A stretch of 64,000 bases of DNA from Thermoleophilaceae bacterium (GTDB lineage: Bacteria > Actinomycetota > Thermoleophilia > Solirubrobacterales > Thermoleophilaceae). A program made the translations under genes and the position numbers. This document shows, piece after piece, positions 27,362 through 34,949 of the stretch. Numbering within the stretch: position 1 is the first letter of the stretch; each line of letters starts with the position of its first letter. The stretch covers positions 156,639 through 220,638 of the forward strand of contig JAUJOQ010000006.1 of the NCBI GenBank assembly GCA_030447725.1, given 5' to 3'. The notes beneath the pieces were generated by a model. It was not told the DNA's origin. It made no database searches and was given only the letters and a program-made list of their open reading frames with translations.

Positions 27362-27712
27362 GTGAGCACGGAGGGGTGGATCTTCATGGTCGGCTTCCGC
27401 GTTTTCGACGTGGGCCTCCTGATCCTCTGGCTGGTCTGGTTCTTTCGCCTCCGAGACGACGGCTCCGACACCCCGCCCGAGGACGACGAGGGCGGAGGCG
27501 GCGGCGGGCCGGAGCGCAACCCCGAGAAGGGTCCGGGGGGCGGTGGTCTCCAGCTGCCCAACGGACCGGTGCCCCATGGACGCAGCCGGGTGCGCGACGG
27601 CCATCGCCCGCCGCGCACCCGCAGGAGCCGCACGTCTCGACCGGTGCCCGGCCCGTTGCCCGCGCGAGTGCGATCGCCGGGCGCGCCCAAGCGGGTGACC
27701 CGCCGGTCGTGA
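27362..27712 (+). CDS. Small membrane protein with Gly/Pro/Arg-rich tail
   Basis: A 116-residue protein. Residues 4-30 form one hydrophobic segment (IFMVGFRVFDVGLLILWLVW), followed by an acidic patch (DDGSDTPPEDDEGG), poly-Gly, and an Arg/Pro-rich C-terminus that is probably cytoplasmic and disordered. No family recognised. A leaderless start fits its -10 element. The tail's high GC and simple composition make the exact 3' extent less certain, though the stop is unambiguous. Confidence 0.6.
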   Translation: MSTEGWIFMVGFRVFDVGLLILWLVWFFRLRDDGSDTPPEDDEGGGGGGPERNPEKGPGGGGLQLPNGPVPHGRSRVRDGHRPPRTRRSRTSRPVPGPLPARVRSPGAPKRVTRRS

Positions 27713-27728
27713 GGTAGCCCGAACATCA

Positions 27729-27775
27729 GGGGAGGAGCGCAGCCCGAACGTCGTTCGGGCGAGCACCGCACCCTT
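27729..27775 (+). repeat. Single intergenic copy of the dispersed palindromic repeat
   Basis: GGGGAGGAGCGCA, then GCCCGAAC-GTC-GTTCGGGC (27742-27760), then GAGCACCGCACCC. Compared with the 9.4-kb copies the stem bases are changed on both sides (GCCGGAAC/GTTCCGGC to GCCCGAAC/GTTCGGGC), preserving pairing. It lies between two convergent genes and could serve as a terminator. Confidence 0.75.
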
Positions 27776-27779
27776 CCCC

Positions 27780-28136
27780 CTAGCCGCAGGCCTCGGGGTT
27801 CTCGGCGCAGAACTGCTCGAAGCGCTCGGCGGGGGAGCCTTCCGGTGGAGGCACGTCGTTCTCCGGGCTGTCCGGCGCAGGGGCGGGCGCGGGCGCGCCG
27901 CCCGACGGCTCCTGCGGCGCGGCCGGCTCCTGCGCTGGAGGCGGCTGGGGCACCGGTTCCGCGGGTGGCGCGGTCCCGGCGTCCGGTTCTGTCTCGGTTT
28001 GGGTACCGGTTCGGGACTCGGGCACCGTCGGCAGCGGTACGGAGGTCTCGCGGTCGCCGGAGTTCTCGTCGTCGCCGCCGCAGCCGGGGGAGGCCGCAGC
28101 GGCCACGCACGCGAGTGCGACCGTCAAGCGGTGCAT
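27780..28136 (-). CDS. Putative lipoprotein with Pro/Ala/Glu-rich spacer
   Basis: A 118-residue exported protein: signal MHRLTVALACVAAAASPGC ending in a lipobox-like SPGC, then a low-complexity PAPAPE-type spacer, then a short C-terminal motif FEQFCAENPEACG with two cysteines. The Pro-rich middle is probably a wall-spanning linker. Function unknown. Lies 6 bp downstream of the next minus-strand gene. Confidence 0.65.
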   Translation of the reverse strand: MHRLTVALACVAAAASPGCGGDDENSGDRETSVPLPTVPESRTGTQTETEPDAGTAPPAEPVPQPPPAQEPAAPQEPSGGAPAPAPAPDSPENDVPPPEGSPAERFEQFCAENPEACG

Positions 28137-28142
28137 CGGAGG

Positions 28143-28412
28143 CTAGCTCTCCAGGGCGGGGAGACGACGGCCGCAGTGAGGGCAGTCGTTCAGATCCTTC
28201 TGGACCAGCTGCTCGAGGGAGCATCCGCACAGGCGCAGGTTCTCGACGGAGTAAGGCAGGTTGCTGGGCGACGGCGCGAGGGGAATCACCTTGCCCACCA
28301 CCTCGAACGGCTCGCCCGTCTCCTTGTCCACGTACGTCTTGCCCGGCTCGACCTCGCGGATCAATTCACGGTCGAGGGAGGCGCGGAGGCGGTATCGCTG
28401 TCGAAGTCCCAT
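28143..28412 (-). CDS. Small Cys-containing hypothetical protein
   Basis: An 89-residue soluble protein beginning MGLRQRYRLRASLDRELIRE, with a beta-rich middle (KTYVDKETGEPFEVVGKVIPL) and a C-terminal knuckle in which LCGCS and CPHCGRRL could form a zinc site. Possibly a nucleic-acid or protein-binding zinc ribbon; I cannot name the family. Divergent from the glycosyltransferase gene, with 24 bp between starts. Confidence 0.65.
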   Translation of the reverse strand: MGLRQRYRLRASLDRELIREVEPGKTYVDKETGEPFEVVGKVIPLAPSPSNLPYSVENLRLCGCSLEQLVQKDLNDCPHCGRRLPALES

Positions 28413-28436
28413 GGGTGCGGCAATCTACCAACCACC

Positions 28437-29984
28437 TTGCGCGTATTGATCTTCCACGGGTACCTGCTGCGTGGCACGGGCAGCAACATCTACAACATGA
28501 GTCTGGCGCGAGCGCTCGCCGCCCTCGGGCACGAGGTCCATCTCGTCTGCCAGGAGCGCCACCCGGAAGGTCTCGGACTGCCGCGGGCCGTCACGATCCA
28601 TAACCCCGACATCGGCCGGATACTGCCGGTCTACGTAGCCGACGAGTACAGGGGCTTCGACGCCGTGCCCTTCTCGGATCTGAGCGACGGCGAGATCGAC
28701 CTGTATCTCGCCGCCAATGTCGAGGCGGTGGCCGAGCTGGCGAGCGGCGCCCGGCCCGACGTCGCCCTGGCCAACCACCTGGTGATGGGCCCGGCGATCC
28801 TGCGCCGAGCGTTGGGTGGCAGGGTGCCCTACGCCGTGAAGGTGCACGGCAGCGCCCTCGAGTACACGGTGCGTCCCGAGCCCGAGCGCTTTCTCCCCTA
28901 CGCCCGGGAGGGGCTCGGGGGGGCCTCGTGCGTGCTCGTCGGCTCGCGCCACACCGCCGAGAGCCTGTGGGAGGTGATCGGCGAGGAGGACCTGCCCGCC
29001 AGGACGCGGCTGGGCCCCCCGGGGGTGGATGTGCACGTCTTTCGCCGGAGATCGGCGGTCGAGGCCGGCGCTGCCCTCACGCGCCTGGCCGGACGCCTGG
29101 AGGGCGCAGGCGCCGCGCAGTGGGGAGGGGAGGCAGGCGCAGCGGACGCTCTGCGCGCACTCGCCCCGGGCCGCGACCGGATCGTGAGCTACGTCGGCAA
29201 GCTGATCGTCTCCAAGGGGGTGGACCTGCTGCTGGCGGCCTGGCCGCTGGTCGTGGCTCAGGTGCCGCAGGCGCGCCTCTGTGTGGTGGGCTTCGGCACC
29301 TTCCGCGGTGCTCTCGGCCAGATGGTGGAGGCGCTGGCGGCCGGCGACCTGGGCGAGCTGCGCACGATTGCCGCCCGCGGGCGCGAGCTCGAGGGCGGGC
29401 CGGCGGGCGAGCTGCACCACCTGGCGGCCTTCCTCGACGGCTTGGAGGGGAAGCGCCGCAGCAAGTACCTGGCCGCTGCCGGCCCCGCGGCGGAGCGGGT
29501 GGTCTTCACCGGCCGCCTCGAGCACGAGGACCTGCCTGATCTCCTCGGCCTGTGCGAGGCACAGGTGGTGCCCAGCACCTTCCCGGAGGCGTTCGGGATG
29601 GTGGCGGCGGAGGCCGCCGCCTGCGGCGCCCTGCCGCTGTCTGCGGCACACTCGGGTCTGGCCGAGGTCTCCACCACGTTGGCCGGCGCACTCGAGCCTG
29701 GGCTGCGAGGCCTGCTGTCCTTCGAGGTTGGTCCGGGGGCGGTGGAGGCGATCGCCGAGCGGTTGGTGCGCTGGCTCACGCTGCCCGCCGGCCAGCGCGC
29801 GCTTGCCGCTGCCTCCCTGGCCGATCTGGCCCGGAGGATCTACGGCTGGGAGGGCGTGGCCGAGGGGGTGATAGCCGCGGCGCAGGGCAGGCTTGACTCG
29901 CTGCCGTCGCCGGGGGAGGAAGGGAAATCCAGAGCCGGGGCGGTGTCCCGCTCCGATGGGGCTCCGCCGTGCCGAGCAAGGTAG
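28437..29984 (+). CDS. GT4-like glycosyltransferase
   Basis: A 515-residue two-Rossmann (GT-B) glycosyltransferase. The N-terminal domain opens MRVLIFHGYLLRGTGSN with a Gly-rich acceptor loop and ALGHEVHLVCQERHPEG. The donor domain begins near RIVSYVGKLIVSKGVDLLL and includes VVFTGRLEHEDLPDLL and the conserved Glu in FPEAFGMVAAEAAACGALPL. An insert (about residues 290-345) rich in Gly/Glu separates two strands. TTG 28437 fits the family N-terminus; longer frames upstream run over the opposing gene. Acceptor unknown; may glycosylate lipids or polysaccharides. Confidence 0.87.
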   Translation: MRVLIFHGYLLRGTGSNIYNMSLARALAALGHEVHLVCQERHPEGLGLPRAVTIHNPDIGRILPVYVADEYRGFDAVPFSDLSDGEIDLYLAANVEAVAELASGARPDVALANHLVMGPAILRRALGGRVPYAVKVHGSALEYTVRPEPERFLPYAREGLGGASCVLVGSRHTAESLWEVIGEEDLPARTRLGPPGVDVHVFRRRSAVEAGAALTRLAGRLEGAGAAQWGGEAGAADALRALAPGRDRIVSYVGKLIVSKGVDLLLAAWPLVVAQVPQARLCVVGFGTFRGALGQMVEALAAGDLGELRTIAARGRELEGGPAGELHHLAAFLDGLEGKRRSKYLAAAGPAAERVVFTGRLEHEDLPDLLGLCEAQVVPSTFPEAFGMVAAEAAACGALPLSAAHSGLAEVSTTLAGALEPGLRGLLSFEVGPGAVEAIAERLVRWLTLPAGQRALAAASLADLARRIYGWEGVAEGVIAAAQGRLDSLPSPGEEGKSRAGAVSRSDGAPPCRAR

Positions 29985-29995
29985 TCTTGGGGCCT

Positions 29996-30712
29996 GTGAG
30001 GAGTGGATCGCCCCGGCTCTTGGCCATCGGACTCGCAGTGTTCACCGTCGCCCTCGGCGCGACTGGTTGCGGCAGCGAGGAACCCGACCTGGTCAACGGC
30101 AAGAACCTGTACGCGGAGAGCTGCCAGCGCTGTCACGCGCTGGAGCGGGCGGGCGGAGGAGCCAACGTCGGTCCCGACCTGGACGAAGCCTTTGCGTACG
30201 CTCGCGAGGACGGCCTGGGTGAGCAGACCGTCGAGGGCGTGGTGCTGAGCCAGATCGGAAACGTCCGGCGCAACAGCACGATGCCGGAGGACCTCGTGAC
30301 CGGCGACGACGCCCGCGACGTGGCGGCCTACGTCGCGGAGGTGGCCGGCGAGCCCGGGGAGGACATCGGCGCGCTGGCCGAGGCTGGAGCCAAGGTCTCC
30401 TCCAAGCCGATCGTGGCCAAGAGCGGCAAGCTCGAGATCCCCGCCGATCCCTCCGGCGCGCTGGCCTTCACCAGCAGCAGGGCGCAGGCCAAGCCCGGGA
30501 CGGTGGAGGTCGCCATGCCCAACCCGGCCTCGGTGCAGCACAACATCGCCCTGAGGGACGAGGGCGGCCAGCTGATGCAGGAAGGCGAGGTGGTCGGCGA
30601 GGGCGGCACCTCGATGTTCACCGCCATGCTCAAGCCCGGAACCTTCACGTATGTCTGCACGGTGCCCGGGCACGAGGAGGGCGGCATGAAAGGCGAGCTG
30701 ACGGTGAAGTAA
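29996..30712 (+). CDS. Exported cytochrome c / cupredoxin fusion lipoprotein
   Basis: A 238-residue redox protein. Signal peptide with lipobox GATGC (about residues 25-29), a class I cytochrome c domain with heme site CQRCH and distal Met in NSTMPEDL, then a plastocyanin-like domain (from about 140) with copper ligands in VQHNIAL (His) and YVCTVPGHEEGGM (Cys-His-Met). Likely shuttles electrons to the terminal oxidase encoded just downstream on the other strand. TAGTCT (29982-29987) is 8 nt before GTG 29996, which is preferred to an in-frame ATG at 29969 lying inside the upstream gene. Confidence 0.88.
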   Translation: MRSGSPRLLAIGLAVFTVALGATGCGSEEPDLVNGKNLYAESCQRCHALERAGGGANVGPDLDEAFAYAREDGLGEQTVEGVVLSQIGNVRRNSTMPEDLVTGDDARDVAAYVAEVAGEPGEDIGALAEAGAKVSSKPIVAKSGKLEIPADPSGALAFTSSRAQAKPGTVEVAMPNPASVQHNIALRDEGGQLMQEGEVVGEGGTSMFTAMLKPGTFTYVCTVPGHEEGGMKGELTVK

Positions 30713-30720
30713 GGCGGGCG

Positions 30721-31485
30721 TCAGGGCCTCACGAGCCCGAGCAGATCCTCGACCAGCGCCGGCGGGCCCGCCACCAACCCTCGCGGCTCGTTTTCCAGCC
30801 ACCGCAGCTCCCCGCCCGCCTCCGCCACGATCAGGCTGGACGCCGCCCAGTCCCAGTGCTTCAGGCCGCGCTCGTAGTAGGCGTCGAGGCGCCCCGCTGC
30901 CACCCAGCAGAGGTCGAGGGCGGCGGCGCCGACCCGGCGCACGTCACGCACCCGGGGGAGCACTCCAGCCAGGACAGCGGCCTGCGAGGACCGGTGAGCG
31001 GCCTCGTAGCTGAAGCCGGTGGCCACGAGCGCGGTGTCCAGACGCTCCTCACCGCTCACGGCGATCGGCTCGCCGTTGCACGTCGCGCCCCGTCCGCGGA
31101 TCGCCGCGAAGGTCTCGTCGCGCACCGGGTCGAGGACCACGCCGAGTGCGCCGCCGTCGGCATCCTCCAGCGCGATGCTCACGCACCAGGCCGGGATGCC
31201 ATAGAGGTAGTTGGTGGTGCCGTCGAGCGGGTCCACCACCCACCGGCGCCCCGAGGCCCCGTGGCCGCCGGAGCCCTCCTCTGCCAGCAGGCCGTCGTCC
31301 GGCCGTTCGGCGGACAGGATCTCCTCGATGACCGCCTCGGCGTCGCGGTCGGCGTCGGACACCATGTCGGTCCTCGACGACTTGCGCTCCACCCCCCGCG
31401 CCGGCCCCCCGAAGCGTTCGACCAGCAGCTCTCCGGCCGCCGCCGCCGCCCGGCGGGCCACGGCCAGATCCGCCTCGAGACTCAG
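30721..31485 (-). CDS. Inositol monophosphatase family protein
   Basis: Mg-dependent, Li-sensitive-type sugar phosphatase (inositol-1-phosphatase, histidinol phosphatase or FBPase-like). Metal motifs are LLAEEGSGG, WVVDPLDGTTNYLYGIP and HWDWAASSLIVAEAGG. About 254 residues. The family N-terminus begins near LEADLAVARRAAAAAGELL, where the only overlapping start is CTG 31485 (CTGA with the upstream stop). A GTG at 31542 would add an Arg-rich stretch that overlaps the small TM gene. It is the last gene of the oxidase operon; the link to respiration is only positional. Confidence 0.85.
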   Translation of the reverse strand: MSLEADLAVARRAAAAAGELLVERFGGPARGVERKSSRTDMVSDADRDAEAVIEEILSAERPDDGLLAEEGSGGHGASGRRWVVDPLDGTTNYLYGIPAWCVSIALEDADGGALGVVLDPVRDETFAAIRGRGATCNGEPIAVSGEERLDTALVATGFSYEAAHRSSQAAVLAGVLPRVRDVRRVGAAALDLCWVAAGRLDAYYERGLKHWDWAASSLIVAEAGGELRWLENEPRGLVAGPPALVEDLLGLVRP

Positions 31486-31595
31486 AGCGCCCGGACGATC
31501 AGGACGGCCACCACGATCACGGCGACGACGCCGGCGACCCACAGCAGGAAGCGGAACGCCTCCTGTTCGGATCCGAGCGGGTTGAGCACGATCAC
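31482..31595 (-). CDS. Small single-helix membrane protein in the oxidase operon
   Basis: A 37-residue frame VIVLNPLGSEQEAFRF... with one strong hydrophobic helix (LLWVAGVVAVIVVAVLIV). The GTG overlaps the ctaE stop (GTGA) and its stop overlaps the next gene (CTGA), so it is embedded in a chain of coupled genes. It is a good candidate for a small accessory oxidase subunit. Too short for routine gene calling. Confidence 0.65.
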   Translation of the reverse strand: MIVLNPLGSEQEAFRFLLWVAGVVAVIVVAVLIVRAL

Positions 31596-32224
31596 AGGAT
31601 GTAGATCGTCGCGTAGACCACGATCCACATCACGTCCACGAAGTGCCAATAGATTCCCGGCACCTCGACCCCGCGGTGCTCCTTCGCGGTGAAGTGCCCG
31701 CGGAAGGCCCTGATGGTCGCAAACGTGAGCAGAGTGAGACCGACGAAGACATGAGCGCCATGCAGGCCGGTGAGCCCGTAGAAGATCGTGCCCTGGGCGT
31801 GGTCGGCAGGCGCGAAGCCGATGTGCACGTACTCGTTGATCTGGATGATCAGGAAGGTCAGTCCGAGCAGCGCGGTGGTGAGCAGGCCCACCCGCAGGGC
31901 GGCGCGGTTCTCGTTGCGCGCCCCTTCGAGGGCCCAGTGCATGGTGAAGCTCGACGAGATCAGGATCGCCGTGTTGACCCCCGCGATCGCCACCGGAAGG
32001 TGGTCGCCTTCGGCCGGCCACGAGGCATCGCCTACGACCCTGACGAAGAAATAGGCCGTGAAGAACGCTCCGAAGAGCATCACCTCGGAGATGATGAAGA
32101 GCAGCATGCCGAGGAACTGAGCCTCGACGCGCGAGCTCTGGTTGGCTTCGGGAGGCCCGTGGTGCTCGTGGTGGTGCTCGTGCTCGGTGGGAACTCCGCC
32201 CAGTGCCGCGGCGCCCGACTCCAT
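31592..32224 (-). CDS. ctaE: Cytochrome c oxidase subunit III
   Basis: Integral membrane oxidase subunit of 210 residues with about five helices. Landmarks are FIISEVMLFGAFFTAYFF, SSSFTMHWALEGAR, IFYGLTGLHGAHVFVGL and VPGIYWHFVDVMWIVVY. The N-terminus is His-rich (EHEHHHEHHGPPEAN), perhaps metal-binding. It overlaps its neighbours on both sides (TGATG with the Usp-like gene, GTGA with the small TM gene). Confidence 0.95.
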   Translation of the reverse strand: MESGAAALGGVPTEHEHHHEHHGPPEANQSSRVEAQFLGMLLFIISEVMLFGAFFTAYFFVRVVGDASWPAEGDHLPVAIAGVNTAILISSSFTMHWALEGARNENRAALRVGLLTTALLGLTFLIIQINEYVHIGFAPADHAQGTIFYGLTGLHGAHVFVGLTLLTFATIRAFRGHFTAKEHRGVEVPGIYWHFVDVMWIVVYATIYIL

Positions 32225-33039
32225 CAGCCCTCACCCCCGGAGACCACGTGGTGGACCGGCTTGGAGGTGGTGGTGCGCACGCGGCCCACGAGGTCGCCCT
32301 GCAGCCAGCCCGAGCGCGTCTCCGGGAAGGTGGAGATCACGATCTCGTCGACGCCGTAGAAGTCGAGCGCGGTGTTAATCGCGGTGTAGGGGTCGGGGTG
32401 CGTGATCTGACCGATCGCCTCGAGGCCCTCCTTCTCGAGACGGTCGAGCGTGGCGGCCAGCCGCACCGGGGCGTCGCCGCTTCCCTCACCGGACTGGGGC
32501 GAGATCACGATGAAGCGCCGCGGCCCCTCCTCGGCGAGCTGCTTGAGCTGATCGATCAGCGCCTGGCCGCCGACGGTCTGGTTGGCGACCACGAGAGTGC
32601 GGGTGGCTTCGTCCTTCTCGGCGTCGAGATCGACCACCACGTGCTCGACCGGGCAGTCCACCTCCTGCTCGACGCGCGAGACCAGGCCCTGGCGCAGCCA
32701 GCCCGAGCGCGTCTCGGGATGGGTGGAGATGATGATCTCGTCGTAGGAGCGGTCGCTGAGAACGTCGGTGATCGCCGTGTAGGGGTCGGGATCGGTCACC
32801 TCGCCGGAGGCCTCGATGCCCACCTCCTCGAGCTGTGCGACCGTCATCGTCAGGCGGTTCTCGGCCGCGTCGCGGACAGACTCTTCGTAGATCACGTAAC
32901 CGTGCTTGGGCGAGCTCTGGGGGCAGATCACGTGCACGGCCACCGGGCCACTGTCGGCATGGCGCTTGACGGCATCGATCAGCTCCCGGCCCACGAGCGT
33001 CTCGTTGGCCACGACGAGGATCTTCTTCGCGTCGTTCAT
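32224..33039 (-). CDS. Tandem Usp/Rossmann-like two-domain protein within the oxidase operon
   Basis: A 271-residue soluble protein made of two homologous ~130-residue halves. Half 1 has KKILVVANETLVG, DPDPYTAI and IIISTHPETRSGWL. Half 2 repeats these as RTLVVANQTVGG, HPDPYTAI and IVISTFPETRSGWL. The fold resembles universal stress proteins, but the ATP-binding Gly pattern is replaced by the shared T(H/F)PETRSGWL motif. It sits between ctaD and ctaE with 4-5 bp overlaps on both sides, so it is made with the oxidase. Role unknown. Confidence 0.8.
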   Translation of the reverse strand: MNDAKKILVVANETLVGRELIDAVKRHADSGPVAVHVICPQSSPKHGYVIYEESVRDAAENRLTMTVAQLEEVGIEASGEVTDPDPYTAITDVLSDRSYDEIIISTHPETRSGWLRQGLVSRVEQEVDCPVEHVVVDLDAEKDEATRTLVVANQTVGGQALIDQLKQLAEEGPRRFIVISPQSGEGSGDAPVRLAATLDRLEKEGLEAIGQITHPDPYTAINTALDFYGVDEIVISTFPETRSGWLQGDLVGRVRTTTSKPVHHVVSGGEG

Positions 33040-34949
33040 TCGGTGGTCGGAGGCGGCGCTCCGCCTCCGCCCGCCGGTGCGGGCTTGACCGGGGCCTTCT
33101 TGTCACCGAACACCGCATGCACGGCGCCGGGCACGCCGTACTCGTATGGGCCGCCAACCACGGTGGGGATCTCGTCGAAGTTGAAGATCGGCGGCGGGGA
33201 GGACACCTGCCACTCGATGGAGTGCGCCCGCCACGGATTGGCCACAGCCCTGGGGCCTTGGCGCCAGCTGGTGATCATGTTGTAGAGGAAGACGAGGAAG
33301 GACAGGCCGAAGATGAAGCTCGACACGGAGATCACCGCGTTCCACGTCGCGAACTGGTCAGCGTAGTCGGCCACGCGGCGGGGCATCCCGTCGACGCCGA
33401 CGAAGTGCATGGGCCCGAAGGTGAGGTTGAAGAAGACGAACGAGAGCCAGAAGTGCAGCTTGCCGAGCTTCTCGTCGTACATCCGGCCGGTCATCTTCGG
33501 AAACCAGTGGTAGAGGCCGGCGAAGATGGTGAACACGCTGCCCCCGAAGAGCACGTAGTGGATGTGGGCGACGATGAAGTAGGTGTCGGAGACGTGGATC
33601 ACCACCGGGATGACGGCGAGGATGATCCCGCTGATGCCACCGAGGGTGAACATCGTGATGAAGCCGAGGGCGAACAGCATCGGCGTCGTCAGATGGATCA
33701 CGCCCTTCCACAGCGTGGCCAGCCAGGAGAAGATCTTGATGCCGGTGGGGACGGCGATCAGCATCGTCGTGATCATCATCGGCACGCGCATCCAGTCGAA
33801 CATGCCCGAGACGAACATGTGGTGGGCCCAGACCGTGAAGCCCAGGATCACGATCGCCACCAGCGAGAACGCCATCATCCGGTAGCCGAACACGGGCTTG
33901 CGCGCGTGGGTCGAGACGATCTCGCTGACGATCCCGAACCCGGGCAGCATCATGATGTAGACCGCGGGGTGGGAGTAGAACCAGAAGACGTGCTGGTACA
34001 TCAGCACGTCGCCTCCCGCCGCCGGGTCGAAGAAGTGGGTGCCGAGCGACCGGTCCAGCAGCACGAAGAACTGCGAGCCGGCGATGAACGGCGTGGCGAT
34101 CACCACCAGCAGCGAGGTGGTGAAGTTGGCCCACACCAGCAGCGGCATCCGCCAGAAGGTCATCCCCGGCGCGCGCATCGTGATGATCGTGACCAGGAAG
34201 TTCAGCGCGGTGGCGATCGACGAGGCGCCGGCGAACTGGACCCCGATCGTGAAGAACTGCTGACCGATAGGCGTCTCCGTGGATATCGGCGCGTAGGCGG
34301 TCCATCCCGTGGCGAAGGCGCCGCCGTCGGCAAAGAACGAGGCGACCATCATCACACCGGCAGTGGGGAGCATCCAGAATGACAGCGCGTTCAGGCGCGG
34401 GAAGGCCATGTCCGGCGCCCCGATCATCAGCGGGATCACGTAGTTCGCGATCCCGGCGAACACCGGGATGATGAACAGGAAGATCATCAGCGACGCGTGC
34501 ACGCTGAACAGCCCGTTGTAGGTGTTGGGATCCACGAACTGGGTGCCGGGCTGGGCCAGCTCCGCGCGGATCACCATCGCCATCAGCCCGCCGAGGATGA
34601 AGAAGATGAAGGTGGTGACGATGTACTGGATCCCGATCACCTTGTGATCGGTGTTGACCTTGAAGTAGTCCCTCCAGGTCTTGGCGCCGTGGCCCGAGTG
34701 GTCTTCGGGAACCGTGGGGGCCCCGGAGGCCCAGCGGAACCAGTAGTCGAAGCACCCGATGCCCACGATGAAGCCGATCGGCATGGTGATCAGCGCGACC
34801 GTGGTGATCGCGTTGCCGTCGAGCACGGGGTCGTAGCCGTAAAGCGCGCGTACGGCCGCGACGAGCCCGACGGAGAACGCCAGCGAGATTGGCTGGCTGA
34901 GGGCAGCGCGGTACCAGCCCGGGCCCCGGAGCTTTGCGCCGAGCGTCAC
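33036..34949 (-). CDS. ctaD: Cytochrome c oxidase subunit I (A2-type heme-copper oxidase)
   Basis: Catalytic subunit (heme a, heme a3-CuB) reducing oxygen to water. The main domain begins about residue 95 (KVNTDHKVIGIQYIV). CuB and heme ligands are in SVHASLM, FYSHPAVYIMMLPGFG, WAHHMFVSGM and IVAHIHYVLFGG. The D-channel Glu of HPEVY is Ala here and preceded by Tyr-Ser, the A2-type pattern. The first ~90 residues add two transmembrane helices and a His/Asp linker (EDHSGHGAKT) not in standard subunit I. 637 residues. Start overlaps the ctaC stop. Confidence 0.96.
   Translation of the reverse strand: MTLGAKLRGPGWYRAALSQPISLAFSVGLVAAVRALYGYDPVLDGNAITTVALITMPIGFIVGIGCFDYWFRWASGAPTVPEDHSGHGAKTWRDYFKVNTDHKVIGIQYIVTTFIFFILGGLMAMVIRAELAQPGTQFVDPNTYNGLFSVHASLMIFLFIIPVFAGIANYVIPLMIGAPDMAFPRLNALSFWMLPTAGVMMVASFFADGGAFATGWTAYAPISTETPIGQQFFTIGVQFAGASSIATALNFLVTIITMRAPGMTFWRMPLLVWANFTTSLLVVIATPFIAGSQFFVLLDRSLGTHFFDPAAGGDVLMYQHVFWFYSHPAVYIMMLPGFGIVSEIVSTHARKPVFGYRMMAFSLVAIVILGFTVWAHHMFVSGMFDWMRVPMMITTMLIAVPTGIKIFSWLATLWKGVIHLTTPMLFALGFITMFTLGGISGIILAVIPVVIHVSDTYFIVAHIHYVLFGGSVFTIFAGLYHWFPKMTGRMYDEKLGKLHFWLSFVFFNLTFGPMHFVGVDGMPRRVADYADQFATWNAVISVSSFIFGLSFLVFLYNMITSWRQGPRAVANPWRAHSIEWQVSSPPPIFNFDEIPTVVGGPYEYGVPGAVHAVFGDKKAPVKPAPAGGGGAPPPTTE

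Noticed and set aside
33117-34382. 421-codon plus-strand frame opposite ctaD
   Set aside because: Asp/Glu/His-rich shadow of the subunit I gene; no fold-like pattern.
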